From: Ruminococcaceae bacterium UBA5391
GTDB taxonomy: Bacteria; Bacillota; Clostridia; Oscillospirales; Acutalibacteraceae
Assembly (NCBI GenBank): GCA_002410755.1
Contig: DHOL01000027.1
Span: 1-19,864, forward strand
DNA length: 19,864 bases
Direction of reading: 5' to 3'
Positions 7,994-16,030 of the stretch are shown piece after piece. The notes under the pieces were generated by a model that was given only the letters and a program-made list of their open reading frames with translations, ran no database searches and was not told the origin of the DNA. Each line of letters begins with the position of its first letter. The stretch's first letter is position 1. A program made the translations under genes and the position numbers.

Positions 7994-8944
7994 TTGCGGG
8001 ATGGTGATTCCTTGCTGAACCGAAAACTTTTGCAGAAAATTGGCGTAGTTACACAGAAGATTGCAGAGCAGCTTTTTACCATGGATACCGGTGACCGGAT
8101 TCCGACAATCCAGGAATTCTCAGAGGAATTTCAGTCGGCCCGGGGGACGGTGCAGACGGCCCTTGCCAGCCTTCAGGATGAAAAAGCAGTGGAGCTTGTT
8201 GCGCGGGGGCATCTTGGTACTTATATTGCGTCGGTTGACCACCTGAAGCTGCTGAAAGCGGCGGGATTTAAAACCATGGTGGGCGTTATGCCGCTTCCGT
8301 ATTCCAAAAAATATGAAGGGCTTGCCACGGGAATTTGCAGCGCACTGGAACAAAATGGTGTGAGCACGGCACTTGCCTTTATGCGCGGATCGGACAACCG
8401 TCTGCGGGGCCTGTTGGATGGCCGCTATGATTTCGCTGTAATCTCCCAGTTAACGGCACAATACTATATTGACCGCGGTGAAAACATCATAATTGTCGAG
8501 AACCTCGGGAAATTTTCCTATGTTGGGAAACATGTCCTTTTGCTTCGGGAAAATGACCCGTGCCGGAAATCAGGCCGGTTTTCCGGTTATAAGGTTGGGA
8601 TTGATACTTCTTCGGTTGACCAGAAAACTTTGACGTTGAGTTATTTTGAAGGCAAAAAAGTAGAGTATGTACCCCTCTTTTACAACCAGATTGTCCCGTT
8701 CCTCCGGGTTGGCAAAATTGACGCTGCCGTCTGGAATCTGGACGATATCGACCTCGCGGGGAACCGACTCTGCTACCGCCTGCTTGACGGCAGGCAACTC
8801 AATATTATTGATACGGAAGCTGCTGTTATCTGCCGGAAAAATGACAGGCTGGTTTACCATATTTTGAAGCGGATGATGGACTGCCAGAAAGTCCTTGACT
8901 ACCAAAAAGATGTCCTGAGCGGCAAAATAATGCCGATTTACTGA
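7964..8944 (+). CDS. yhfZ: YhfZ-like GntR-type transcriptional regulator
   Basis: This 326-aa protein has an N-terminal winged helix (about residues 21-89) with the motif TGDRIPTIQEFSEEFQSARG followed by TVQTAL, typical of YhfZ (HTH_41 type, GntR-like). The rest (about 100-326) resembles the YhfZ C-terminal domain, a periplasmic-binding-protein-like effector fold. Key stretches are VGVMPLPYSKKYEGLATG and YDFAVISQLTAQ. It probably senses a metabolite of the pathway and controls the cluster that follows in the same direction. GGTGAT lies upstream of the ATG. In E. coli yhfZ is also part of the yhf cluster. The 60-bp spacing to the next gene and lack of a terminator suggest co-transcription. Confidence 0.85.
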   Translation: MQKQYTKRCTLRDGDSLLNRKLLQKIGVVTQKIAEQLFTMDTGDRIPTIQEFSEEFQSARGTVQTALASLQDEKAVELVARGHLGTYIASVDHLKLLKAAGFKTMVGVMPLPYSKKYEGLATGICSALEQNGVSTALAFMRGSDNRLRGLLDGRYDFAVISQLTAQYYIDRGENIIIVENLGKFSYVGKHVLLLRENDPCRKSGRFSGYKVGIDTSSVDQKTLTLSYFEGKKVEYVPLFYNQIVPFLRVGKIDAAVWNLDDIDLAGNRLCYRLLDGRQLNIIDTEAAVICRKNDRLVYHILKRMMDCQKVLDYQKDVLSGKIMPIY

Positions 8945-9004
8945 TGAAAACCGAGATATTAAAATCGTATTGGATACGGAAAGCCTTAAGGGAGAAGCAG
9001 AAAA

Positions 9005-9382
9005 ATGGATCTGATGGAACGCTTGAATATATTGAAAAAATCAGGGACATTGTCACAGAAAAACTATGACAATGTGATGCGGGTAATCTGCTATTTTAGG
9101 GAGAAACGCAGCTTGGAGCTGACCGAAGAGAATGCTGCGGCTTTTATCACGCACCTGTGCATGGCTTTGGAGCGGATTGACAAGGGAGAAAAAACGGAGC
9201 CGCTTGACCGGAAAATTTATGAGGAAGCACGCTTCGAGCCTACTTTTGCGGAAGCGGAATCCTGCTGCCGGGATATCTGTGAAATTTTGCCTCAAATCTC
9301 TGAAACAGAGGCAGAATATATCAGCACGCACATTGGAGTGCTGCTGGAAAATAATAAAACGGAAGGGGGGAAAAAAGGATGA
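9005..9382 (+). CDS. yhfY: Stand-alone PRD domain protein (YhfY-like)
   Basis: This 125-aa protein looks like a single PTS regulation domain (PRD), the module whose histidines are phosphorylated by HPr or EIIB. What is seen: FITHLCMALERIDKG (about 47-61) with His50 and EYISTHIGVLLEN (about 104-116) with His109, matching the two conserved PRD histidines, in an all-helical protein. There is no DNA-binding domain, so it cannot act alone on DNA and probably signals to a partner such as YhfZ. E. coli YhfY is likewise a PRD protein. GGGAG lies 10 bp upstream of the ATG. Its last bases overlap the next start (ATGA). The HPr gene at the cluster's far end is a plausible phosphodonor. Confidence 0.8.
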   Translation: MDLMERLNILKKSGTLSQKNYDNVMRVICYFREKRSLELTEENAAAFITHLCMALERIDKGEKTEPLDRKIYEEARFEPTFAEAESCCRDICEILPQISETEAEYISTHIGVLLENNKTEGGKKG

Positions 9383-9735
9383 AAAAAATTGTTGTTGGCG
9401 GACAGATGGAAAAAAAGCACATTGCATCCCTGATTGGCAAAATCGCCGGTGACAAGGCATCTATTAAGACGATGAGCGATATTGAAGCGGCGATGGCAAT
9501 TAAGAGCGGAGCTGCCGACTATTACTTTGGCGCCTGTAACACAGGGGGAGGAGGAGCTCTGGCAATGGCGATTGCGATCCTGGGGCTGTCGCAGTGTTGC
9601 ACGGTATCCATGCCGGGGAAAATCAAAAGTGAGGAGGAGATTCAGGCAGAAATTAAAAGCGGCAAAAAAGCATTTGGATTTACATCACAGGACATTGACA
9701 CTGTGGTTCCTATTATTTTGAAATATATCTTATAA
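9379..9735 (+). CDS. yhfU: YhfU family protein (DUF2620)
   Basis: This 118-aa soluble protein starts with a beta strand MKKIVVGGQ and carries a glycine-rich segment GACNTGGGGALAMAIAILG (about 51-69) with Cys53. This fits E. coli YhfU (DUF2620), whose function is unknown. The size, the N-terminal strand and a Cys in a Gly-rich loop recall PTS EIIB proteins, but I do not claim homology. It overlaps the PRD gene by ATGA, with an AAAAAAGG site upstream, and sits 35 bp before yhfT. That tight link suggests it works with the YhfT membrane protein. Confidence 0.82.
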   Translation: MKKIVVGGQMEKKHIASLIGKIAGDKASIKTMSDIEAAMAIKSGAADYYFGACNTGGGGALAMAIAILGLSQCCTVSMPGKIKSEEEIQAEIKSGKKAFGFTSQDIDTVVPIILKYIL

Positions 9736-9770
9736 GTTAAGTGCGGAGATAACAGGGAGGAAAAAACGGA

Positions 9771-11063
9771 ATGCTAAAATATATAGTTGTTGCATGTTTG
9801 GGTGCGCTTGCTGCCATCCTTTCCAACACGGGGATTGCCGTTTTCAACGATGGGTTCCGGCCAATCTATCCAGAATATTTCGAGGGAAAGATCGACAGGA
9901 AAACGCTTGCAGCCACTTCATTTGCCATCAGCTTTGGCCTTGTTGTAGGTTATGGAATTCCTGTATCACTTGCGGCCAGTATTATTTTGATTCACAGCAT
10001 CCTGCTGGGGACCGATATTATCGGGCCGTTCTGCCCAAACAATAAAAGAGGCATGGTTATCGCCGGTGTCATTGGCGCCCTGTATGGGGTTGGCATTGTT
10101 TCCGGCCTTCAGGCTGTTGTCAATCTGTTCAAGATGCTTCCAATCAATTTCCTTACGAACCTTGGGCTGGTCGGCACGCCAATCACCATAGCCTTTGCGC
10201 TGTTCCCAGCGGTTGCCGTCGCGCTGGAGTATGGCCTGAAAAAAGGCATCCTGACAGCGGTAGCAACGGTTTTGGTTCGTCAGATTGTATCGAGATACGG
10301 CACATTCCCGCTTGGTAATTCCAAAGTTACGCTGAACCAGGAAGGGATGGCTCTGCTGACCGGCATGATTTTCCTGATTGTATATGCTGTCAGAGATAAG
10401 AAAGACGCAAGCAATGCGAATGAACAGCTTGTGGCCGTCTTTGGAGAAAAGGTAAAGAGAATCCGGAAAAACGTTCCGTTACTTGCTATTATGGGTGGGC
10501 TGATTGCCTGTGCAACGAGTATGTCGGTGGTCGCCGGTGACCCGATCAGCCTGAACCTGCTTGCAAAAGGTGAATATACCAATGCAGCCATGACAGCCTT
10601 TGCGCGTGCCCTTGGGTTTATCCCACTGGTTGCAACGACCGCAATCACGACAGGCGTTTATGCCCCTGCCGGCATGACTTTCGTATTTGTCGTCGGGCTG
10701 CTGCTGCATGGCAATCCAGTTCTTGCCTTTCTTCTTGGCGCTGTGGTTATTTCTCTTGAAGTTCTGCTCCTTGCAGCAATCGCCAAATTTCTGGACAAGT
10801 TCCCAGGCGTGCGGAAATGCGGTGACAACATCAGGACGGCTATGACTCAGGTCCTGAACATTGCACTGCTGATTGGCGGCATGATGGCTGCACAGGCCAT
10901 TGCACCCGGATTCGGGCTCTTTATTGTCATCGGCCTGTTCCTGCTGAACAAGTTCTCGAAGAAGCCGATCGTTGAAATGGCGGTTGGCCCGGTCGGTGCA
11001 ATCAGTGTCGGTATCCTTGTCAATATTCTTTATGCACTGGGACTTTATGTTGTTGCAAAATAG
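9771..11063 (+). CDS. yhfT: YhfT family polytopic membrane transporter
   Basis: This 430-aa protein is hydrophobic throughout, with roughly ten to twelve predicted membrane segments, and matches the YhfT family by its N-terminus (SNTGIAVFNDGFRPIYPEY) and the motif LIHSILLGTDIIGPF. The length matches E. coli YhfT. It is presumed to import the substrate of the pathway; the substrate is unknown. A cytosolic charged loop (about 205-235, RDKKDASNANEQ) splits it into two halves. GGGAGG lies upstream of the ATG. It lies between yhfU and an unusually long gap before php. The IIC-like size and the pairing with yhfU invite comparison to PTS permeases, which is inference only. Confidence 0.88.
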   Translation: MLKYIVVACLGALAAILSNTGIAVFNDGFRPIYPEYFEGKIDRKTLAATSFAISFGLVVGYGIPVSLAASIILIHSILLGTDIIGPFCPNNKRGMVIAGVIGALYGVGIVSGLQAVVNLFKMLPINFLTNLGLVGTPITIAFALFPAVAVALEYGLKKGILTAVATVLVRQIVSRYGTFPLGNSKVTLNQEGMALLTGMIFLIVYAVRDKKDASNANEQLVAVFGEKVKRIRKNVPLLAIMGGLIACATSMSVVAGDPISLNLLAKGEYTNAAMTAFARALGFIPLVATTAITTGVYAPAGMTFVFVVGLLLHGNPVLAFLLGAVVISLEVLLLAAIAKFLDKFPGVRKCGDNIRTAMTQVLNIALLIGGMMAAQAIAPGFGLFIVIGLFLLNKFSKKPIVEMAVGPVGAISVGILVNILYALGLYVVAK

Positions 11064-11629
11064 TCCCTGATTTTTAAGACAGGGTGGTGGAAATGCTGTC
11101 TACTGCGTTCTTAAGTTTCCGGCGATGCGTGGCGGGAAAGTCAACGTGCGCGTCCGGGAATGCAGCGGAGAGCGCCGGATCTCCGGACAGAAAATAAAAA
11201 GAAAACTGGATTCGTCATGGGAGGCGGAAAAGATTCCCTATCCCTGCCTTGTCAAAGATCATGCAACCATAATTCGGTTTTTTTCGGAACAGCTGGTGCA
11301 GAGTGATTCCTCCTTTCGTAGGAAGGATCAATTGATTATGAGGGCTTTGGCGATACTGTTTTTGGCTACTTTGGCAGCCGAAATTCGCGCTGCCAGCAGA
11401 ACAGTCATAAAGGTTTTATCCGTGTTGTGAATATGATGAAAGCAGCTGCGCTGGCTGTCCCGGATACCGATTATGCTTGTGGTTATGTTTTAATTTGTGA
11501 ATCAAAACCTCAAAAAAATTGAAAAAATGATGAAAATTGCCCAAAAATTCGCAACGGATGAAAAAAGATATTTCGCAGCATAAAACTGCTGACACGGTCT
11601 TGCTTCTCGAAGATATGGAGATGACAGCA
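11064..11629. other. Unexplained 566-bp gap inside the yhf-type cluster
   Basis: All other junctions in this cluster are under about 60 bp, yet yhfT and php are separated by 566 bp. A plus-strand ORF of 101 codons (11125-11430) exists but has no ribosome binding site and no domain I recognise; its C-terminal half (IMRALAILFLATLAAEI) is hydrophobic. A small hairpin CCCTG...CAGGG lies right after yhfT (11064-11084) without a T-tract. Possible contents are a decayed gene, a leader with an internal promoter, or an untranslated regulatory RNA. I cannot choose between them. Confidence 0.5.
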
Positions 11630-12517
11630 ATGCTTTTTAATAAACCGATTGTCTATTCCCATGAGCACACAACCATTGACCTTTCCGGAGTTAAGAAAGA
11701 CCCTGACTGCCGGCTGGATGATATGGATCATACGATAGAAGAATACCTTGGCCTTTCCCGCCACGGCGTTCGTACCATTGTTGATGTTACGAATCGTGGG
11801 ATGGGAAGAAATGTGGAGTATGTTCAAAAGGTGGCCGAAAAAACCGGAATCCGGATTTTAAGTTCCACCGGCTATTATAAGGAACCATTCCTACCGCAGG
11901 AAGTTTACCGGCTGGACGAAAAAGGGATTGCCAAAATTCTGACCGGGGAAATCCGGGACGGCATTGGGGAAACCGGTGTCCGCGCCTCTGCAATTGGGGA
12001 AATTGGTACGAGCCGGGACAGAATTGAACCGCAGGAAGAAAAAATTTTCCGCGCAGCCGCAAGTGCACAGGCGGAGACTGGCGTCCCGATTATCACCCAC
12101 ACAACCCTTGGCCGGCTTGGCATGGAGCAGATCAGCCTGCTGAAGTCATCCGGCGCCGATCTAAGCCATGTGGTACTGAGCCATATTGACCTGAGCGGTG
12201 ATACGGAATATATGCAGGGACTTCTTGACACCGGCGTCAATATTGCATTCGATACGGTCGGTAAAAAGAAGTATCAGCCGGACGAAAGCAGGGCCGAATG
12301 GCTCAGGCTGCTTTGTGACCGGGGATATTCCAGCCAGATTGTCATGTCAATGGATATTACCCGTAAATCGCATTTTAAGGCAAACGGCGGGCCGGGGTAT
12401 TCTTATCTTCTTGATACGTTTGTCCCAATGCTGAGCAAATCCGGAATCAGCGAAAAAGATTTGACGGCCATGCTCTGCACAAATCCGGTGCGTATTTACC
12501 GGCTAAAGGAGGAATAA
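11630..12517 (+). CDS. php: Phosphotriesterase homology protein (Php/YhfV)
   Basis: This 295-aa TIM-barrel metallohydrolase of the amidohydrolase superfamily is closest to E. coli Php. Metal ligands are visible: HxH as His11 and His13 (SHEH), Glu124 (GEIGTS), His157 (ITHTTLG), His185 (LSHIDLSGD), Asp242 (SMDITRKSH). As in E. coli Php, Glu occupies the place of the carboxylated lysine of true phosphotriesterases. Numbering is offset from E. coli Php by only one, which supports the ATG at 11630. GGAGATGA lies upstream; ATGs at 11615 and 11621 or a longer frame from 11537 are alternatives. It ends 2 bp before yhfS. Family members hydrolyse lactones or esters; the native substrate is unknown. Confidence 0.9.
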   Translation: MLFNKPIVYSHEHTTIDLSGVKKDPDCRLDDMDHTIEEYLGLSRHGVRTIVDVTNRGMGRNVEYVQKVAEKTGIRILSSTGYYKEPFLPQEVYRLDEKGIAKILTGEIRDGIGETGVRASAIGEIGTSRDRIEPQEEKIFRAAASAQAETGVPIITHTTLGRLGMEQISLLKSSGADLSHVVLSHIDLSGDTEYMQGLLDTGVNIAFDTVGKKKYQPDESRAEWLRLLCDRGYSSQIVMSMDITRKSHFKANGGPGYSYLLDTFVPMLSKSGISEKDLTAMLCTNPVRIYRLKEE

Positions 12518-12519
12518 GT

Positions 12520-13632
12520 TTGCAGACGTTCCCGCTGCCGTCTCTTTCTGTGGAAGAGGCAAAAAGACTTCAGTTTAAAATAGTGGATACCGTAACAAGG
12601 CATTTCGACGGAGTGCAAATTCTTTCAACAGGTGACCTTGGCGTAGTTCATGGGCTGAACAAGCCAACTTATACGCGCAAAGCGGAGCATGCCATTGCGG
12701 AGATTTTTGGTGCGCAGGATGCCATACTGGTACGCGGTTCCGGTACGGGCGCCATCCGCTGGGGGCTGGCCGTTCTGCTGAAGGACGGTGGAAAGCTTCT
12801 CATTCATACGGCACCGGTTTACCCAACGACGGAGGTTTCCCTTCGTACCATGAGGGCGGAAACCGTGCGGGCTGACTTTAATTCTCCGGAGGACATCAGG
12901 CGCGCGTTGAAAGAGCATCCGGAGGTCAAAGCGGCCCTTGTGCAGCTTACACGCCAGAAAATAGATGACCGGTATGACTGTGAAGCAGTAATATCGGAAA
13001 TCCGCGCTGCGAACCCGTCTGTCCGAATTCTTACCGACGACAACTACGCTGCGCTGAAAGTGCCGAAAATCGGAGTGCAGTGCGGCGCCGACCTTTCCAG
13101 CTTTTCCTGCTTCAAACTTCTTGGGCCGGAAGGAGTCGGTGTGCTGGTCGGTGACAGTGCACTGGTTAGAACGGTACGTGACTGGAATTATTCGGGCGGG
13201 AGCCAGGTGCAGGGCCACGAAGCAATGGAAGTGCTCCGCGGCATGGTTTATGCACCGGTTTCCCTTGCCATTCAGGCTGAAGTCGGGGAAGAGCTTGTCC
13301 GAAGGCTGAATGCGGGTGAACTGCCTGAGGTGAAAAATGCCTTCCTTGCAAATGCCCAGTCTAAAGTCCTGCTTGTGGAGTTCCGGGACGAAATTGCGGA
13401 AAACGTCCTGAAATGTACGCCGAAATATGGCGCAGCGGCGCATCCGGTCGGCTGCGAGTCAAAATATGAATTTGCACCGATGATATACCGCATTTCCGGG
13501 ACATTCCGCAAACAGGATCCAACGCTCGAAAAGCGGATGATCCGCATTAACCCGATGCGCAGTGGTGCGGACACGGTAATCCGAATTCTGAAGGAAGCCA
13601 TTGAAGATGTGAAAAAGCTGGGAGTTGAATGA
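12520..13632 (+). CDS. yhfS: YhfS-like PLP-dependent enzyme
   Basis: This 370-aa fold-type I PLP enzyme matches YhfS and related SelA/cystathionine-lyase-like proteins. Seen: GSGTGAIRWGL (about 73-83) for cofactor phosphate binding, LTDDNYAALK (171-180) with the aspartates that contact the PLP ring, and SCFKLLGPEGVGVLVG with the Schiff-base Lys199. Translation most likely starts at a TTG at 12520, because AAAGGAGG sits seven bases upstream and the gene begins 2 bp after the php stop. It is likely a lyase or aminotransferase acting on the php product or a related amino compound. The reaction is not known for the E. coli protein. The next gene starts 6 bp downstream. Confidence 0.88.
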   Translation: MQTFPLPSLSVEEAKRLQFKIVDTVTRHFDGVQILSTGDLGVVHGLNKPTYTRKAEHAIAEIFGAQDAILVRGSGTGAIRWGLAVLLKDGGKLLIHTAPVYPTTEVSLRTMRAETVRADFNSPEDIRRALKEHPEVKAALVQLTRQKIDDRYDCEAVISEIRAANPSVRILTDDNYAALKVPKIGVQCGADLSSFSCFKLLGPEGVGVLVGDSALVRTVRDWNYSGGSQVQGHEAMEVLRGMVYAPVSLAIQAEVGEELVRRLNAGELPEVKNAFLANAQSKVLLVEFRDEIAENVLKCTPKYGAAAHPVGCESKYEFAPMIYRISGTFRKQDPTLEKRMIRINPMRSGADTVIRILKEAIEDVKKLGVE

Positions 13633-13638
13633 TCGGGA

Positions 13639-14793
13639 ATGTTTTTAAAGAAAACGATTGAATGGAACAGTGCGCTGGTAGAGGCGGCTATCTATCTCCA
13701 CCAGAAAGGGGAACTTCTGCCGGACACCTATGTGATTGATACCGACACGCTTTTTGCCAATGCAGCCCGAATCAGGCAGACGGCCGGAAACAATCAGGTT
13801 CACCTCTATTTTATGCTGAAACAGCTCGGCAGGAATCCGGAAATTGCCCGTGAACTGCTTCGCCTTGGCTATGATGGGGCGGTCGCCGTCGATTTCAGGG
13901 AAGCACTGTGGATGATACAGAATGGTATTCAGCTTGGGCATGTAGGCCACCTTGTTCAAATCCCAAAGGCCTGCCTAGAGCAGATTCTCTCTTCAAAACC
14001 GGAAATGGTCACCGTCTATTCTGTTGAAAAAGCACGGGAGATCAATGAGGTGTGCAAAAAACTGAACCTGGAGCAAAAAATCATGCTGCGCACCGTTGAG
14101 AGCGGTGATGTCCTTTATTCAGGCCAGTATGGGGGCTTTTCCCTGAAACAGCTTCCGGACGCCGCAAAGGAAATCAGAAAAATGGAACATCTGCGGATTT
14201 CGGGGCTGACATCTTTCCCCTGCTTCCTGTTTAACAGCCAGACGGGAAGAATTGAACCAACGCAGAATGTTAAAACCATGTGCCGGGCAAAGGAAATCCT
14301 TATGGATATGGGCTTTGAAATCGAACAGATGAACATGCCGAGTGTCACCTGCTGCGCCAGCATACCGGAAATTCACCGCCTCGGCGGAACCCATGGGGAA
14401 CCTGGCCACGGGCTGACAGGCACTACCCCGCTGCACGCAGTCGCAAACTGTGAGGAAATTCCGTGCCTTGTCTATCTGACGGAAGTTTCCCACAACTGGG
14501 ATAAGAAAGCTTACTGCTACGGAGGCGGGTATTACCGGAGGTCCCATGTTCGCCAGGCGCTGGTTGGGCCTCTTGAAAAAGGGAAAATTTTGGGTGTCAT
14601 ACCGCCGTCGGCAGAGAGCATCGACTATTATTTCGGGCTGGATGGACCGGCAGAAGTATCGGAGAGTGTTGTAATGGCTTTCCGGACACAGATTTTTGTT
14701 ACACGCAGCCAAGTCGCCCTGGTGAGCGGAATTTCCAGGGGAAACCCGCAGGTGGACGGAATCTATACCCCGTTTGGGCGAAGAGTCTCATAG
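13639..14793 (+). CDS. yhfX: YhfX-like PLP enzyme, alanine racemase fold
   Basis: This 384-aa fold-type III PLP enzyme matches YhfX. After DTYVIDTDTLFANAARI (about 29-45) the PLP lysine is Lys61 in HLYFMLKQLGRN. A TIM barrel follows, with SGLTSFPCFLFN and NMPSVTCCASIPEIHRLG, then a C-terminal beta domain with CYGGGYYRRSHV. The start ATG at 13639 has GGAG upstream and is 6 bp after yhfS. Relatives racemise or decarboxylate amino acids. In this cluster it probably acts on the amino centre of the substrate next to YhfS, but the substrate is unknown. The next gene starts 13 bp after its stop. Confidence 0.88.
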   Translation: MFLKKTIEWNSALVEAAIYLHQKGELLPDTYVIDTDTLFANAARIRQTAGNNQVHLYFMLKQLGRNPEIARELLRLGYDGAVAVDFREALWMIQNGIQLGHVGHLVQIPKACLEQILSSKPEMVTVYSVEKAREINEVCKKLNLEQKIMLRTVESGDVLYSGQYGGFSLKQLPDAAKEIRKMEHLRISGLTSFPCFLFNSQTGRIEPTQNVKTMCRAKEILMDMGFEIEQMNMPSVTCCASIPEIHRLGGTHGEPGHGLTGTTPLHAVANCEEIPCLVYLTEVSHNWDKKAYCYGGGYYRRSHVRQALVGPLEKGKILGVIPPSAESIDYYFGLDGPAEVSESVVMAFRTQIFVTRSQVALVSGISRGNPQVDGIYTPFGRRVS

Positions 14794-14806
14794 AAAGGAA
14801 ATAGCA

Positions 14807-16030
14807 TTGAAAAAGTTTATGATTATCGTGCTGGATGGTTTTGGCGTAGGGCAGATGGATGATGTCCCGAAAGTCCGCCCGCAGGACACGGGTGCCAACA
14901 CATGGCTTCATATTTTACAGGCAAAGCCGAAACTCAGACTGCCAACCCTCGAAAAACTTGGCCTGATGAATATTATTGACTGGGAAACCCCGCAAATGAA
15001 AAAGAATCCCAATGCAACGTTTGGCAAGGCGAAGCTGATGCACGAGGGAGCGGATACCTTTTTCGGCCATCAGGAAATCGTCGGGACAAAGCCCCCAAAA
15101 CCGTTTGGGGAACCAATCCGGAACAAAATCGACAGGATTTATAAGGTGCTGACAGAACACGGCTACCATGTGGAATTCTATCATGGAAAGCATGAGCGGA
15201 TGCTTGTTGTAGAAAATGCCGTGACCGTTGCAGACAATGTGGAATGTGACCCAGGGCAGGCCTTTAATGTGACTGCCGCTATTGACACTATCAGTTTTGA
15301 CGAGGTACTGAAAATCGGCAGGCTGGTGCGCTCCGTTTCTCAGGTGCCGCGCGTGATTACATTCGGCGGGCGTGGGGTGACAATTCAGAATATCCTTGCG
15401 GCGGTAGAAGAACACGAAGGGGGATATATTGGTGTCAATGCCCCCAAATCGGGTGTTTATAATAAAGACTATCATTGCGTTCATATGGGATATGGGGTTA
15501 ACCCGAATGTGCAGGTGCCGACAATCCTTGGAAAAGCAGGATTCCCGGTTTATCTGCTTGGAAAAGCTGCGGATGTGATTCAAAACCCTTATGGAACCAG
15601 CATTTCCATTGTAGAAACGTCACAGGTCCTCGGCAAGATGATTGAAGTGGCGGAAAAAATGGAATGCGGCTTTATCTGCTGCAACGTTCAGGAGACCGAC
15701 CTTGCAGGACACCAGCAGAGCGTGGATAAATATGCCCGGGTTTTACAAACGGCAGACCCGCTTATTGGCAGGCTGATTCAGAAAATGAACGACGAAGATA
15801 TCCTTGTTGTCATGGCGGATCACGGCAATGACCCCACCATTGGACATCCCCACCATACGCGGGAATGTGTCCCGCTGATGATCTCAGGCCGCAAAGTTCG
15901 TGCCGGTTCAATCGGAGTGCGTCAGACGCTTTCTGATGTGGGAGCAACGGCAGCGGAATATTTTGGCGTTTCCCGGCCGGAAAATGGGACAAGCTTCCTT
16001 GGGGAAATCCTTGAGAAAGGAGCAATTTAA
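14807..16030 (+). CDS. yhfW: YhfW-like phosphopentomutase-family metalloenzyme
   Basis: This 407-aa protein of the alkaline phosphatase/phosphopentomutase superfamily matches YhfW in length. Metal and nucleophile residues are visible: Asp10 (VLDGFG), Thr84 in DTFFGHQE as probable phosphothreonine, Asp298 and His302 (ETDLAGHQ), Asp338-His339 (MADHGNDP) and His350 (HHTRE). All phosphopentomutase ligands are therefore kept. It likely moves a phosphate within a sugar-like intermediate, though not necessarily ribose. The best start is a TTG at 14807 with AGAAAGGAA upstream, 13 bp after yhfX; an ATG at 14774 inside yhfX lacks a site, and an ATG at 14819 would trim the first beta strand. Its stop adjoins the HPr start. 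Confidence 0.88.
   Translation: MKKFMIIVLDGFGVGQMDDVPKVRPQDTGANTWLHILQAKPKLRLPTLEKLGLMNIIDWETPQMKKNPNATFGKAKLMHEGADTFFGHQEIVGTKPPKPFGEPIRNKIDRIYKVLTEHGYHVEFYHGKHERMLVVENAVTVADNVECDPGQAFNVTAAIDTISFDEVLKIGRLVRSVSQVPRVITFGGRGVTIQNILAAVEEHEGGYIGVNAPKSGVYNKDYHCVHMGYGVNPNVQVPTILGKAGFPVYLLGKAADVIQNPYGTSISIVETSQVLGKMIEVAEKMECGFICCNVQETDLAGHQQSVDKYARVLQTADPLIGRLIQKMNDEDILVVMADHGNDPTIGHPHHTRECVPLMISGRKVRAGSIGVRQTLSDVGATAAEYFGVSRPENGTSFLGEILEKGAI

Noticed and set aside
8944..9069. Mini-ORF overlapping the yhfZ stop (ATGA) and the start of the PRD gene
   Set aside because: About 41 codons, out of frame with the PRD gene, no visible domain. The ATGA overlap alone is not enough.
11125..11430. 101-codon plus-strand ORF in the gap of the yhf-type cluster
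   Set aside because: Starts without a ribosome binding site and has no domain I recognise, so it is described as part of the gap rather than called as a gene.
12625..13443. 272-codon ORF antisense to yhfS
   Set aside because: Lies wholly opposite a gene with intact PLP motifs, has no ribosome binding site and shows no domain.
14915..15583. 222-codon ORF antisense to yhfW
   Set aside because: Lies within a metal-ligand-complete enzyme gene on the other strand and its translation shows no domain.
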